Positions 33,302 to 44,800 of a stretch of DNA of 64,000 bases are shown here, one piece after another. Made by a program: the position numbers and the translations under genes. Source of the DNA: Gordionus sp. m RMFG-2023 (Eukaryota; Nematomorpha; Gordioida; Chordodea; Parachordodidae); NCBI RefSeq assembly GCF_954871325.1, contig NC_088779.1, positions 24,290,869 through 24,354,868 on the forward strand, in the 5' to 3' direction. Position 1 is the stretch's first letter; the number at the start of each line of letters is the position of its first letter. A model generated the notes under the pieces. That model was not told where the DNA came from, searched no databases, and worked only from the letters and a program-made list of their open reading frames with translations.

Positions 33302-33519
33302 GAAAAATTATACCCGATGCAGATTACGCAAATATTATATGTTATTTTAATTATAAATTATCATTATTCTTATTTTTATAAATGATATATTCCCTTAAAT
33401 AAGAAATAACATATGAGATTATAAATATTTTAATTTTATGTCTAATAAACAGAATAAAAATATCTATAAAAATCGTAAGGTGGAAAAATATTTTGAATAA
33501 GTAGGGGAAAAGACTTAAT

Positions 33520-33681
33520 TATAATCATCCTGCTTAAAATAATATCTAAATTTGGAGGACATGAAGTTTCTCTCCAGCTATAGGTTAAAATAATTAAATC
33601 AAATTCTTTTAAAAATATATCAGCTAGATTGTGCGATATATTTTTCAGGACTATGTTTAGTGATTGTTTCAAATTGCTCAT
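33520..33681 (-). other. Candidate first exon, product not recognised
   Basis: ATG at 33681 opens about 50 protein-like codons (MSNLKQSLNIVLKNISHNLA..., then LTYSWRETSCPPNLDIIL) before AT-rich DNA. It could be the first exon of a gene downstream of SLC6, or chance. Confidence 0.22.
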
Positions 33682-34141
33682 AAACTAAAAATACAAATAT
33701 CTAAGATAGCCAATTTTTAAAAAAAATTTTAATCTAAAAGAATTAAGTAAAAATTTGGGTTTCATCGATAGAAAATTTATAAATTTCTAAGATATACACA
33801 ATAACTCAATTTATTCTGCTACAGTTCTGGATCGTTGTAAATATTTCTTTTTAACTAGTTAAATAATATTTATATTTTACAACTTTTCTAAAATATTTAA
33901 AAACATTTTCGTTTGTAAAAAAATAATTAATGGGCATTGGAAAGATTGGGAATTTGTTCAGCCATTTAAGAATAAAATTTGAAAAAAAGATAATCAGACT
34001 GATTTATAACAATGGCATGAATATTCTATGCAGAGATCTACAGTCCCGATCCAAAACCCGCCCAAAATTAATATATTTTAAAATCCGGGTGTGCTTAAAA
34101 TTATAAAACTCGGGTCATCAAAAAAAATCTTTAAAATACAG

Positions 34142-34273
34142 TCCTCGGCACAAAGATACTTTCTTAACCCTATTCTGGCTAAATTTAAGAAATCGGAGGG
34201 GTTTAATCATTTCATTGAAGTCACAAACGCTTTAATCCTCAAATACTTAGGACTAAACTCTGGATACGATGAG
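34142..34273 (+). other. Candidate internal exon on the plus strand, product not recognised
   Basis: Acceptor AAAATACAG|TCC, 44 codons in phase 0, donor GAG|GTGCCT. The reading AQRYFLNPILAKFKKSEGFN followed by NALILKYLGLNSGYDE looks like a helical protein. I do not recognise the family and found no partner exons. Confidence 0.35.
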
Positions 34274-35414
34274 GTGCCTCTAGTGTCAATCTTAGTTTTT
34301 CTCGTTTTTTAAAAAAAATTTTATTATATTTTTTGTAGGCATGCGCGAGAGAAAATTCCTACAAACTAAGGCGTTTTAATTTATATTAATTTATTCTAAA
34401 TTAGCTGCTATATTATTAAGAAAACCTGCGAGGTAACAATGATATTTTTCGACTAAAAATTGGCTTAAACGGCTAAAGATATAGTAATTACCCAACTAAA
34501 CTTCTTAGGCTGTTTAATAGAATCTAAATAGCTTGTCAAACATCCGGTTGTTTAGAAATAAGTCGAACCCGAACACACCTTTAAAACTTACATTTTTTTG
34601 TTTACTGAATTTCAGATATTTTTCTAAAAATCTAGTGACAAATTTTCTAAGTATTTCATATATTTTTCTGAGAAATTCATTTTTTAATCTGAGCGTTTTA
34701 GTTTATACCTGAGCAATTTGTATTTTTTTCTTGGCAATTAAGTTTTATATATTTGAACATTAAAGAAATAATTTTGAGCATTCAGTATTTTTTCTGAGGG
34801 TTAAGGCCGTGTCCTGAGTGGACTTAATTTGGATAATTGATTGCTTTAAGTATAAGCTAAAAAAAATTTGAACTCTATTTTGGTTTGTTTTAAGTATTTG
34901 GTGGCATTCTTATTTTTCATATTTTATTCTCGTTATTTTGTTTTTGTTTTTTTCTAAAAAAATATTTTCTTTTGCTTTTTTGTATATTTGTAGTAAGTCG
35001 ACCCAGATGGCATAAGTCGTTATTTTGAACGTTTTCAGATCTTTTTCTGAGCATTTCAGTTTTAATTCTGAGCGATTAAATGGGAGCTATTTTTATAGCC
35101 CTGTTGAATTTTAATGTTACGAATAAAAAAAATTTTAATTTATTTTAAATAGTAATATTTTCTCTTGTATAATACTAATACTATTTATGTTAATAAAAAT
35201 AAACCCGTTATAATTATATCTCATAATATATGAAATATTTTAGAGATTTGTAAATATATAAAAATATAAAATAGATATTTAAAAATCTATAATAATATAT
35301 ATGTCAAAAAATAAATAGCGATATATAATAAATAATTGCCATAAATTCTCTAAGAATATTTATTGTTCCCTTTACTATATGTTAAAAAAATATTGTAGGA
35401 AAATGAAGAAAAAT

Positions 35415-35809
35415 TCAAATCCTAGATGAAGTGTTAGGATTAGTAGGATCTTCGAGCAGGTTCATATCTCCGTCAATCAACTTAAATTCCAGCGGATCTT
35501 CTTTCAATCCATTTTCCCTTTTTTCTTGTTCCCTATCGTTTAATTTTTCGAGTGAATGATTGTTTTGCTGAATAAGCGTCAAGGGAGTACTTATATGTTC
35601 GGCGTCTATATGGGCCAGCGTAAAGCGGCACCGTTTTGGAATGTTAGTTTGATTATCATTAGTAGTTGTTTTAACAGGGGAAAAACTTTTGGTAATTAGA
35701 GAGGACCTTCTTCTGTCGATATCTGGTATAGATAAGTAATTGTTGCTGGAGGACCCAATGAGAGATGGGGATAATTGGTAAGGAATTTCGGAGGGATAAA
35801 AGATTGGAT
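35415..35809 (-). CDS. SLC6 exon 17: terminal exon
   Basis: Acceptor TTTTTAG|AT, with an equally phase-compatible one 9 bases upstream (TTTAG|GA) that would add three residues. It has 130 codons to TGA at 35415, including SIPDIDRRRSSLITKSFSP, which looks phosphorylatable, and a Glu/Asp-rich end (LEFKLIDGDMNLLEDP). The open length and GC content argue strongly for coding. Assignment to SLC6 is by order and phase. Confidence 0.65.
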
Positions 35810-38800
35810 CTAAAAATCCTAAATATAGTTTTATTTTTAAGGTGTGTTATTATAGTGATAAGATTAGCGAGTTTATCTTTCAATCGCATTAAATTATCAA
35901 GAAAATCTTAAATGATACACAATATCAGATCCAAACACCTAACATTGTACTTTTATAAAACGTTAGTATTCTAGCTAAATAACTTGGAACAATAGTGAAT
36001 TTATTGTTTCTATACGACATATTTTTAAAAAAAAATTAGACAGAGTGGATTATCTCGCTGTAGAAAAGAATATAACCTACCTGATGATTTGTCGGTTCCG
36101 ATGCTATGATCGATATCCGTTTTTCGCCCGAATACAAAACTATGCATAGGATAATCGGTTTCGATAAAAAATTTATCACTTCCTCTGCGCCCCTTTTTTT
36201 TAAAAAAAATTTATTTTACTAAATATAAATTTAATTTTTCAAATTCAAATAATAAAGAAACATTAAAATATTCCATTAAACATTTTATAATATAACAGGG
36301 TAATTTTTTTTGCTTCCCCTAGGTTTGAAAATAATATCCTCTCATGAGAACTAATAATAGGCAAACATTTGGAAACCGAAATCCATAAATTAAATAATAG
36401 ACCTTTTCCATGTGATCCATTTTGGACAAGTCTAATGCCGCTTTCGCAAATTTTTCCTTTTCGTTGTTGTGAAGGTAGGCTGTTTTGATTTTGTTCCAAA
36501 GGTCATTTTTCTGCATGTTTTCATTGTCAGCTTTAACGCCATCCAATATGTCCCCCCGAGATTCGTTAGCCATAGCTATCTTGGGAAAATCAACCGAGAA
36601 ATCTTGCGATCGAAACCTGGGGGAATAGTAATTGCGGGAATCATCCTAATACATAAAAAATTTTAACGGCAACTTTATACGATATTAAGGGTAATACACC
36701 GATGGTTAAAAAAAAGTTGGAGTTACGCTGAGCAGAGACCTGAAGGACCAGCCTGTGGCTGAGTCGTATTTTAATTTTTTTAAATATACCTGGGCCGGGC
36801 CGAAATCCCCATTATTATCAATAAAAATTAAAAATAAATATAAAATATTTTTTAAAAAATCAGGGCCGTGCAAATGGAATTTCTGCAGGTCTCTGATTTG
36901 CAGTTTGCGCGATCACCCTAAATTATACTTTACTGATTAAAAAAAAAATTTATAACTCTGCATTTAGTTAACGCGAATTCGTGGCGAGCAAAAATGCCTA
37001 TCGCCGCGAATTCGTGCTAAATGTGAATGCTAATATTCCTTTTTCTATCATTAAAAAAAGGAAACTATCAAACTGTATTTTAAATTTTATTTCTTAAATA
37101 CATTTTCGACTTTGCTTATGTTTTAAAATATTAACAAAAAAAAAGTAATTTATATTTTTTTTTTGGTTCAAGTAAATAATTCTGAAATAAATTCATTAAA
37201 AAACTTGACGGTTATTGATTTTATCAGAATCTGGCTGGGCAGAATTAGGTAGGAGTATCATGTTAGAAGGAACGTCAATATCGAGCGGCTGAAGAAATGT
37301 GTACACACCAGGCTCGTCTATTTTGGTCATTAGGTCCTTCGGCAGTTCCATGAAGACAACTTCTTTGTAGCCTAAATGTATTATTTAAAAGTAGTCTATA
37401 TTATTTGACTTCTCGCTTTCATAATATTTTAAAATTTGTTAGATTGATATAGGAGGGGGGGGGGGGATAGAGAAATATCAATATAATGGTTCAAATCCCA
37501 AAGATGGGATATGAAGGAGCTTGTCAAAGGCCCTATGGCTTGAGGGAATTTTGAAATAAAATATATAGATATTCAATATTATAATAGTTTTTTTTATATT
37601 TATTAATTATTCTTTTATATACTTTGATGAGTCTAGTATCAAATTAATAAATCTTCCATTCTTTGATGAAATACAAAACGATTTATATAATATACTCAAA
37701 TTATAAGTTTGACATGTTCGGCCCCAATAGAAGTGATAGGAATAATTGATAACAGTGATCCTCAAATGAAGGTCATTCAAAATAACCTAGAGGACGTGTT
37801 GCTAAATGACTCCGAAGCACAGGGGAGCAAGATATGTATATGTATATTTTTCCAGCATATTAGTAATTCAATTATATGTAGTTTATAGTTTTTAATTAAA
37901 TTTGATTGATATATATGTTAGCGTCAATGTGCGGCAATATGTTATTTTTTCAACTTTAAATCATTTTTTGAGGTTTTTTAAATTTAAAAATTTGATTTCA
38001 CAGGAAATGTATCCCTGATATAGTTTAAATTAGTTTTTCCATAGATTTTTAATATAAATTTTTAAAAAAGTTCTCAAAAAATGACTTAAATTGAAAAATT
38101 AACACATTGACGCTAACATACATATATATATATAGTAGTATTTATATATAGTTATGATTAAATTAATTTAAAATTATTTTAATGGACCTCCAGGAAAAGA
38201 AGTGTTGTATATGTTTTCTTTATATATGTTTATTATGTATATTGAAGTTGATTTTATTGATTAAATATGTAATATTATCATCGATGCTTTTATTTAAAAA
38301 TAATTTTCAAGTTCGAGTACAAGAAGCCCATTTATAAATATACAATTCATCGGTTACTTCCATTATTCTTAAAAAATTTCTTCCATTCCAAAAGTACTCG
38401 AGGTAAGAATTAGAAAAAAAAATATATCAACAAAATGATATTTATATTTCTAAGGTGCATACCAAAAAATTACTGAAAACAAGACAAAAAAACCAATAAA
38501 CCGAATTTAACATTTTTTTTGTTTTTGATTTATAACTTTTAAGAAAGTTTATTTTCTGGCCCGAGTCGAAGTCCTACTTATTTTTCAATTATTAAACATA
38601 TTTTAATTTATTTAAAAAAAATGTTATTGGTTTGTAAAAACGAAATACCCTGGCTCAGGGGCCCTATAACTCGGAGGTATTGTTGTTAAACGGCTCGTTT
38701 TGAGCCGATTTTTAAAAACGGCTAAATCAATATTTTGGCCAGAAAAATATTGCCTAAGCCTCGAGATTTCGATATTATATGTATAGACCTTCGTTCCTTC

Positions 38801-41800
38801 TATGAGCAAAATCTTCAGGCTTGCGAAATATTGTTCTGGATGAAGTATTGAGTTAGCCGTTTTTAAAAATCGGCTCAAAACGAGCCGTTTAATAACACTA
38901 CCGGAGGTATGAATAATTGTGTCATTAAAATCTTGGGAAAATGGGAAGAAGGGTACCCTCTTAATCAATATATATTTTATATTTTAGTCATCAGAGTGGC
39001 CACAGCGTCAATGGCTTTGAGTTGGAGGGGGGGGGGGGTAGAATGACTCCGTCCTGGATGGAACATATGATATCGACTAGTTGTATATTAAATGGAGAGT
39101 ATATATATTTCTAAAATTCACGGAAAAAATAAAATAAGAATCAAAACAATTTTTCTAGTTTATGGATGATCAAGTGAAAAAAAACGATAAACGATTTAAA
39201 TTGAGTAAGGGTAAAAAAATTAAAACCATCAAATAAAGAATATTTTCTTGGAGCTTTCATTTTAACGGTCCCAATATCTTCTATGTTTTGTAGCCTTGTT
39301 TCGCCGTCTTTGCCGGCTGGGGCGTTGGGGTTTATGAACAAAAGATCCTTGATGCATAGATTGGTGGATCCTTTGTATATGGGAAGAAGAGGTAAATAAA
39401 AAATCTCAAAAATTGCATCTAAATATTAAAAAATGATAATTTATTAATTTGTATAAAAGAGTGGAAGAATAAATGTGACATGAATGCAAAGATTTCCTCA
39501 ATCTTCCCGTATTTCCCTCAAACTTTTTTTCTTTAATATTGCCCATTTTTTCCAATTCTAAATCTTGATAACCTGTTGACGCTTCAAAATTTTGTTTAAA
39601 GAGTGAAATTTTGTTTAAAGAGTGAGTGAGGGATCTGCTTACATATTCAAAGAACTGATTATAATCGATTCTCATAAAATTGCAATAGTCCAAATCTTAA
39701 ATATTACTTAAAAAAATTTTTTTAAAATTATTCTTTTAATTAATGGCGTTAATATATTGTCACTCATATTTTTATAACAAAAATATTTCTTTCGAATTTT
39801 ATACATATAAAGTGGCGAAAGCGGTAATTTAGTTAATTATTGCTGATATGTCTTCGTTATTGTTAAATCAAGATTATTTTGATTGATTTATTCTTTTAGA
39901 GAAATATTAATTCGAAAATTATTTTCTATAATAAAAACCCCGAATATTCATCCCACTTTCCATAAAAAAAATGTCTTCTATTTCTACTTTCAATTTCTAA
40001 TAAAACTCAATCTTCGTTCTAATAAAATTTATTATGAACCGGATTGGTTGACGAGATTGATGATTTCCCGAGCCTTTTTATGGACGGCTTTATTCAGAAT
40101 CTGATGGTTGCACCGTTGAATTCTAAAGGCTATTTGTTGGAGTAACTGATGATTTTCCGTAAAGGGCCCCCATTCGGGAGTGGCGCTTATGCATTTTATC
40201 AATCTCTTTATGAATGAATGAATAATATATAAGAATCAAGTTTAATATCAATTTTTATACTTTGTTATATAAAATTAAAATTCTAAAAATTAGAGCACGA
40301 GAAAAAATGGCAATCCAGCATCTGTTATTACATTTAAGACATCAGTAATTTTTAAAATTAAATTTAAGAAAAAGCTACCAAAACATTCTAGTACACCTCC
40401 ATTTAGAAAAGCGTACCTTCTTATGTAACATAATTAAAAAAAACCGAATAACAAATATTTTCGTTCTCTAAAATATGATTCATGGCCATCATAAACGTGG
40501 CAGACCCGAACTAAATCTACTCGAGCCAAATCGATGAGCTACTAAGCCCCTACAAATCCTCCAATTGTCGAAAAAAATGTCTCGCAGCTACAAACAAAAA
40601 CTCACGGAAAGTCACAGTAGACGACCATGGATGAATCCAAGGCAAAAAATGATGAAGAAAATTATTATATTTGTTTTCTAAAAAAAAAAATTATGCTCAC
40701 AAATAATTTGTCATTTTCAATTTAGTTGTTATAAAATGATGACATAATTTTTTTCGCCAACCTCTTTCAGAGTGGGAGCAGTGAGCTGGGAAGGTGGTTC
40801 TTTCTTGATCCTGAGTCTATTCCTGCTACGATCAAAAAAAAGTCTCCTATAATGCTTACCACTGGCAGTGGCTCCTTCTGCCCCTGTCCTTTGACCAGAT
40901 TGTTCGTTGCCATTAATTATATTGCTGGAGGTGGGAGAACCCAAACTTGCGGGTCTATTAATCCCACTGATGATGTAAGCGTCTTCGTTCATTTTAGCGT
41001 GTTTGGCTATCTTCATTGTGGGCATGGAAGAGCTGGAGATTATTTTGGCTGTAGGGGTCGCCTTTGAAGATTTTACCCCTGTCCTGAGGAAATGGTAAAC
41101 GAATACAGATATGATGATGATGAGAGGCGAGATTGAGATCGCCCAAGCCAGGCCAGTTATCCACACCGTTTTGGAGTCGAAACCCTGATTTTTGGCTAAA
41201 TTATATATATAAATTGTATGATTTATTGGTCAAATGTTATTCGAATGGACGGTAATAAAAAATCTCGAAAAAAAAATCAATTTTAAAAATAGTATATCAA
41301 ACATATTACAAACCATATGAATAAATACCCTGTAGGATTGTAAGATTTAAATCAGGTTGCCATTATTTTTAGATCATTATTATTTCATCAAATGTAAATA
41401 AGCCATATATTGGGCCTTTATTTTAGTAAATTAAAACTCAAATTTAAATAAAATTGGTAAATTTATTATTATTTTGTTTTATGAAATTAGTAATTATTCG
41501 TAAAATATAAACTCAAATAAAATCATAACAATAAGTATATTAATAAATATTTATTAATTATATATATTAAAAGTATTCTTGTTGAAATTTGAGTTTTAAA
41601 TATTTAAATAATAATTATTCAATTTAAGTGGATGTATATTTTTTTAATATTTCCTCGTAAAATAATTAACTAATAATTAAAATAACCACGATAATCTGAC
41701 TTTGAAAAGCGCCAATGTAGAAGGTGGTGGCCTAGGCTATAGATATGGGTGTCAGATGTGGCAGGAATTTTTGATCTGGCAAGTCTTTGTTCTCACTCTG

Positions 41801-44800
41801 TGTACTCTGGGTAAGGTTTAAATGAAGAAAGAGAGATGGAAATTTTCTTTGAACAACTTCTGAGTGTAGGTACTCGAGAGAATGCTAGGTTAATATTAAA
41901 TTCCGGTTTTATTCTCTTGTAGAATTTGAAAATGAGCTGCTTGAAGCATTCCTACTCCGGAGGTCTAAAGCTGTTGTATGATGTGTTGTTACCTAAGTTA
42001 TGAATGGTTAGATAGAAACAATACCTTGTTATTTAGGCCTCTTACTTATCGAAGAAGAATTGCTATAGGTCTTCGAATGGGCAGCTAAATTGTAATAGCA
42101 ACGTCATGAACTCTGTGTGACACCCATATTGATAGCCTAGGCCGCCACCCTCTTCATTGTGGTTTTTCAAAAGGTAAGTTATCTATGTATTATGCCATTA
42201 ATTCGATCATCAATACAACGTTGAGATCCACAAATATTCCTTCCAAGACGGAACCATCTGGCCTCAACCAAGATAACCAAACAAGACCCGATGGGATGAT
42301 CCTAGTCTCTGAAACCAAGGTATACCCCTCGCTTCTCGCTTAGGATTATCCTTGTGTATAGCGTTTCGCCAGATACTATTCTGTCAAATTCATCATGAAG
42401 GAAAAAAGCACAAAGACCAAAATATATAGCCGCTAAATAATGTATTGTTTATTTTAGTTGTTTCAGATAAAGATCTGCAAAAGTAGGCCCGACTCGAACT
42501 CGGCCCGGTTCGGGCCTTGGAATATTTTTTAAATATATCTAAATTTATTAATTTTATGTTGAAATGTAAAATAAAAAATATTTGATTTTATTTATAGAAA
42601 CTAGACGCCATATAACATATATCTTTTATTTTGAGTAATTATAAAAATTAATTTCTATATTTAAATAAATTCGGGTTCGAATCGGCAAAATTTTTTAGAA
42701 AAATTTCGGGTCGGGCTTGACAAATTAGGCCCGATGCAGAACACTAGTTCCAGATATCTGTGGTTCATTTGCACCTCAAGCCCTAAAAATTTTTAAAACA
42801 ATAGGACAAAGGGTTTTAATCCCAGGTGATCCAAAAGAGGGCTACCTGGATATATTTTTTTAAATATTTATAATCAAACATTTATCTTTTTGTAATTTTT
42901 TAATATTGAATTTGAAAGATTATGAACACTTTAAAATGACTAAGATATTTTTTAAAAAATCTATCTTTTTTCTTCTTTTATTTACATAAATTAAATTTTC
43001 ATTAATTTCTTAAAAAAATAATATTATAAAAAAAAATGTCTAATTTTTAAAAATTAAATTAAAAAAATTATTTCGTTTTTTTTGTTTGAAATTAATTTAT
43101 AATCTTTATTCGGATTTAAAATATATTTAAATTACAAATATATCATCGGTAAAAAAAACCAGTAATCAACGGGTAAGGCAATATAATATCCCTGTTATCC
43201 AAAATCGAAACGATTATTATAATCATAAGTGTAAGGGGTGTGGTATAGCTCCACGCGGCGTGCCATAAGAGTCTAAGAGGTCGGCGTAGAATTATACGAA
43301 TATCCAGTAGAAGGTGATCGGCCCCGTAAACCCAACTGACTATCACGCATTCTAGGAGAGCTATGGCTAGCAAAGACCATGCCGTTGTTTCGAAATCGAC
43401 AAATTCTATCAAGTAGACACCTCTCTGTGTATATAATAGAAGTTGATGTTGGGAATATAATTAAATATATCTTAAAATAGGCAGATTTCCTCAATACAAA
43501 GTCCTGATTTATAGTTTCAAAATAGAGTCAATCATCTTTAAGATACACCGAGCCTATTTAACACATTTAAAAAAAAAAATTTAAATCCTAAATTATTTTA
43601 AAGATGGGGAAATAGTATGTTAAAAAGTTAGAACATGAGTATTGAATTGAAATTTAAGCAAGAATTTAGCTTTTAAAATGTTATGTTTTAGTTCAAAAAT
43701 AAATTAAATTAGTCTCTCATTTGAGTAAGAAGAAAAAATGGCGCTAGAACCCATCTGCTCCGAGGGATCAGTCCCAAAATGGTGCGTCCTGATTATTAGA
43801 TATATCAAATTTTTTTTTAAAAAAGTAATAAAAGAAATCTAGCAATTTTATTCGTAATTTGTTTTATAATAAATTGATAGTCTTGCATTAGGCAATAATT
43901 TTAAAAATTTTAAAATATACTTAAAATATAATATAACTCTATTTTTTAATAAAATAGGCCACCTTGCGGAGTTAATATCATAACTTTTTTTAAAAAAAAT
44001 TTGCTATGATGCTATCATCTTTAATAAGTAAAATATAAGCTATTCTAAATTGAAACCTTTGTTGCGAATATGAGTCCAAAAAGGTAGAGAACTAGCGAGG
44101 TGCAAAATATTATCCTCAATGGTTTCGTAAAATGAGGAATTTTTTCATCCATGATCGAGGTGATAAGTGTTTTCACGCAAAAGAGTTGGCTGTTTATCCC
44201 GAGTTGGGTTATGGTAGCGAATAAGAGAAACCCCCATAGGGGCGATATGGGAAATGTGGAGATTATGACTGGGTATATGACGTATATGAAGCTAGGATCT
44301 TTTTTAAAAAAAAATGAAAAGAAAACTTTTATTAGATTTGCGAATTTTCTTTTTGGCCTGGACAGGGTCTGAAATAGAGGTCTGCAGCATGTGGGATACA
44401 ACAATTAAAGATTGGGTGGGAAGGTTAAGAATATTTTTTAAAACAATAGGCGGAATGGGTAAATGTAAAATATTTATTTAAAATTTACTCAATAATATCG
44501 CATATTTTATAGGTTAAAAAAATATATTAAAAATAAAAAGCCAAACCAATCAATTATGTAAATTTTTTAAACATCGGGTGGTAAACAAAATTATGAAATA
44601 GCTGAGCAAGTAAATATCTTTTAAAAAAAATGGCGGGCAGGCGGGTTTTTCTAAAACAAGGAGCGGGCGAATTTAATACCCGTCCACCGCGGACTTAAGC
44701 CGGAAATATCTTTGAGTTAAAGATAAAAAAAGTTTCTATTTATAAAATCTTTTCACCTTATTTAAACAATTTTTCTTTTAATGATACATTTTTCGAAGGT

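Larger units (their letters stand above)
31996..33325. mobile_element. Outer hAT-like element interrupted by a second element
   Basis: The left end TAGAGATCTGCAAATCC and right end ACCCGATGCAGA resemble the ends of the 279-bp element at 42468-42746. They are separated only because the element at 32326-33301 sits inside. Excluding the insert it would be about 350 bp. The right boundary is approximate. Confidence 0.5.
33302..35414. other. AT-rich region downstream of SLC6, with exon-like islands
   Basis: It holds two exon-like islands (listed separately) and a hAT-like terminus at 34029. A zone at 34630-35080 repeats TTTTTTCTGAGCATTT-like strings irregularly every 25-40 bp. Confidence 0.35.

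Noticed and set aside
36263-36400. Continuation of SLC6 exon 15 as an equilibrative nucleoside transporter fragment
   Set aside because: The reading MEKVYYLIYG weakly recalls that family, but it needs two frames. A donor at 36402 and the phase match to exon 16 explain the end better.
40852-41067. A plus-strand frame opposite SLC6 exon 10
   Set aside because: It is the antisense shadow of the GC-richer coding insert.
42180-42345. A retroelement fragment with RPDGMILVSETK on the plus strand
   Set aside because: Weakly like a motif seen in some reverse-transcribing elements, but too short and isolated to call.
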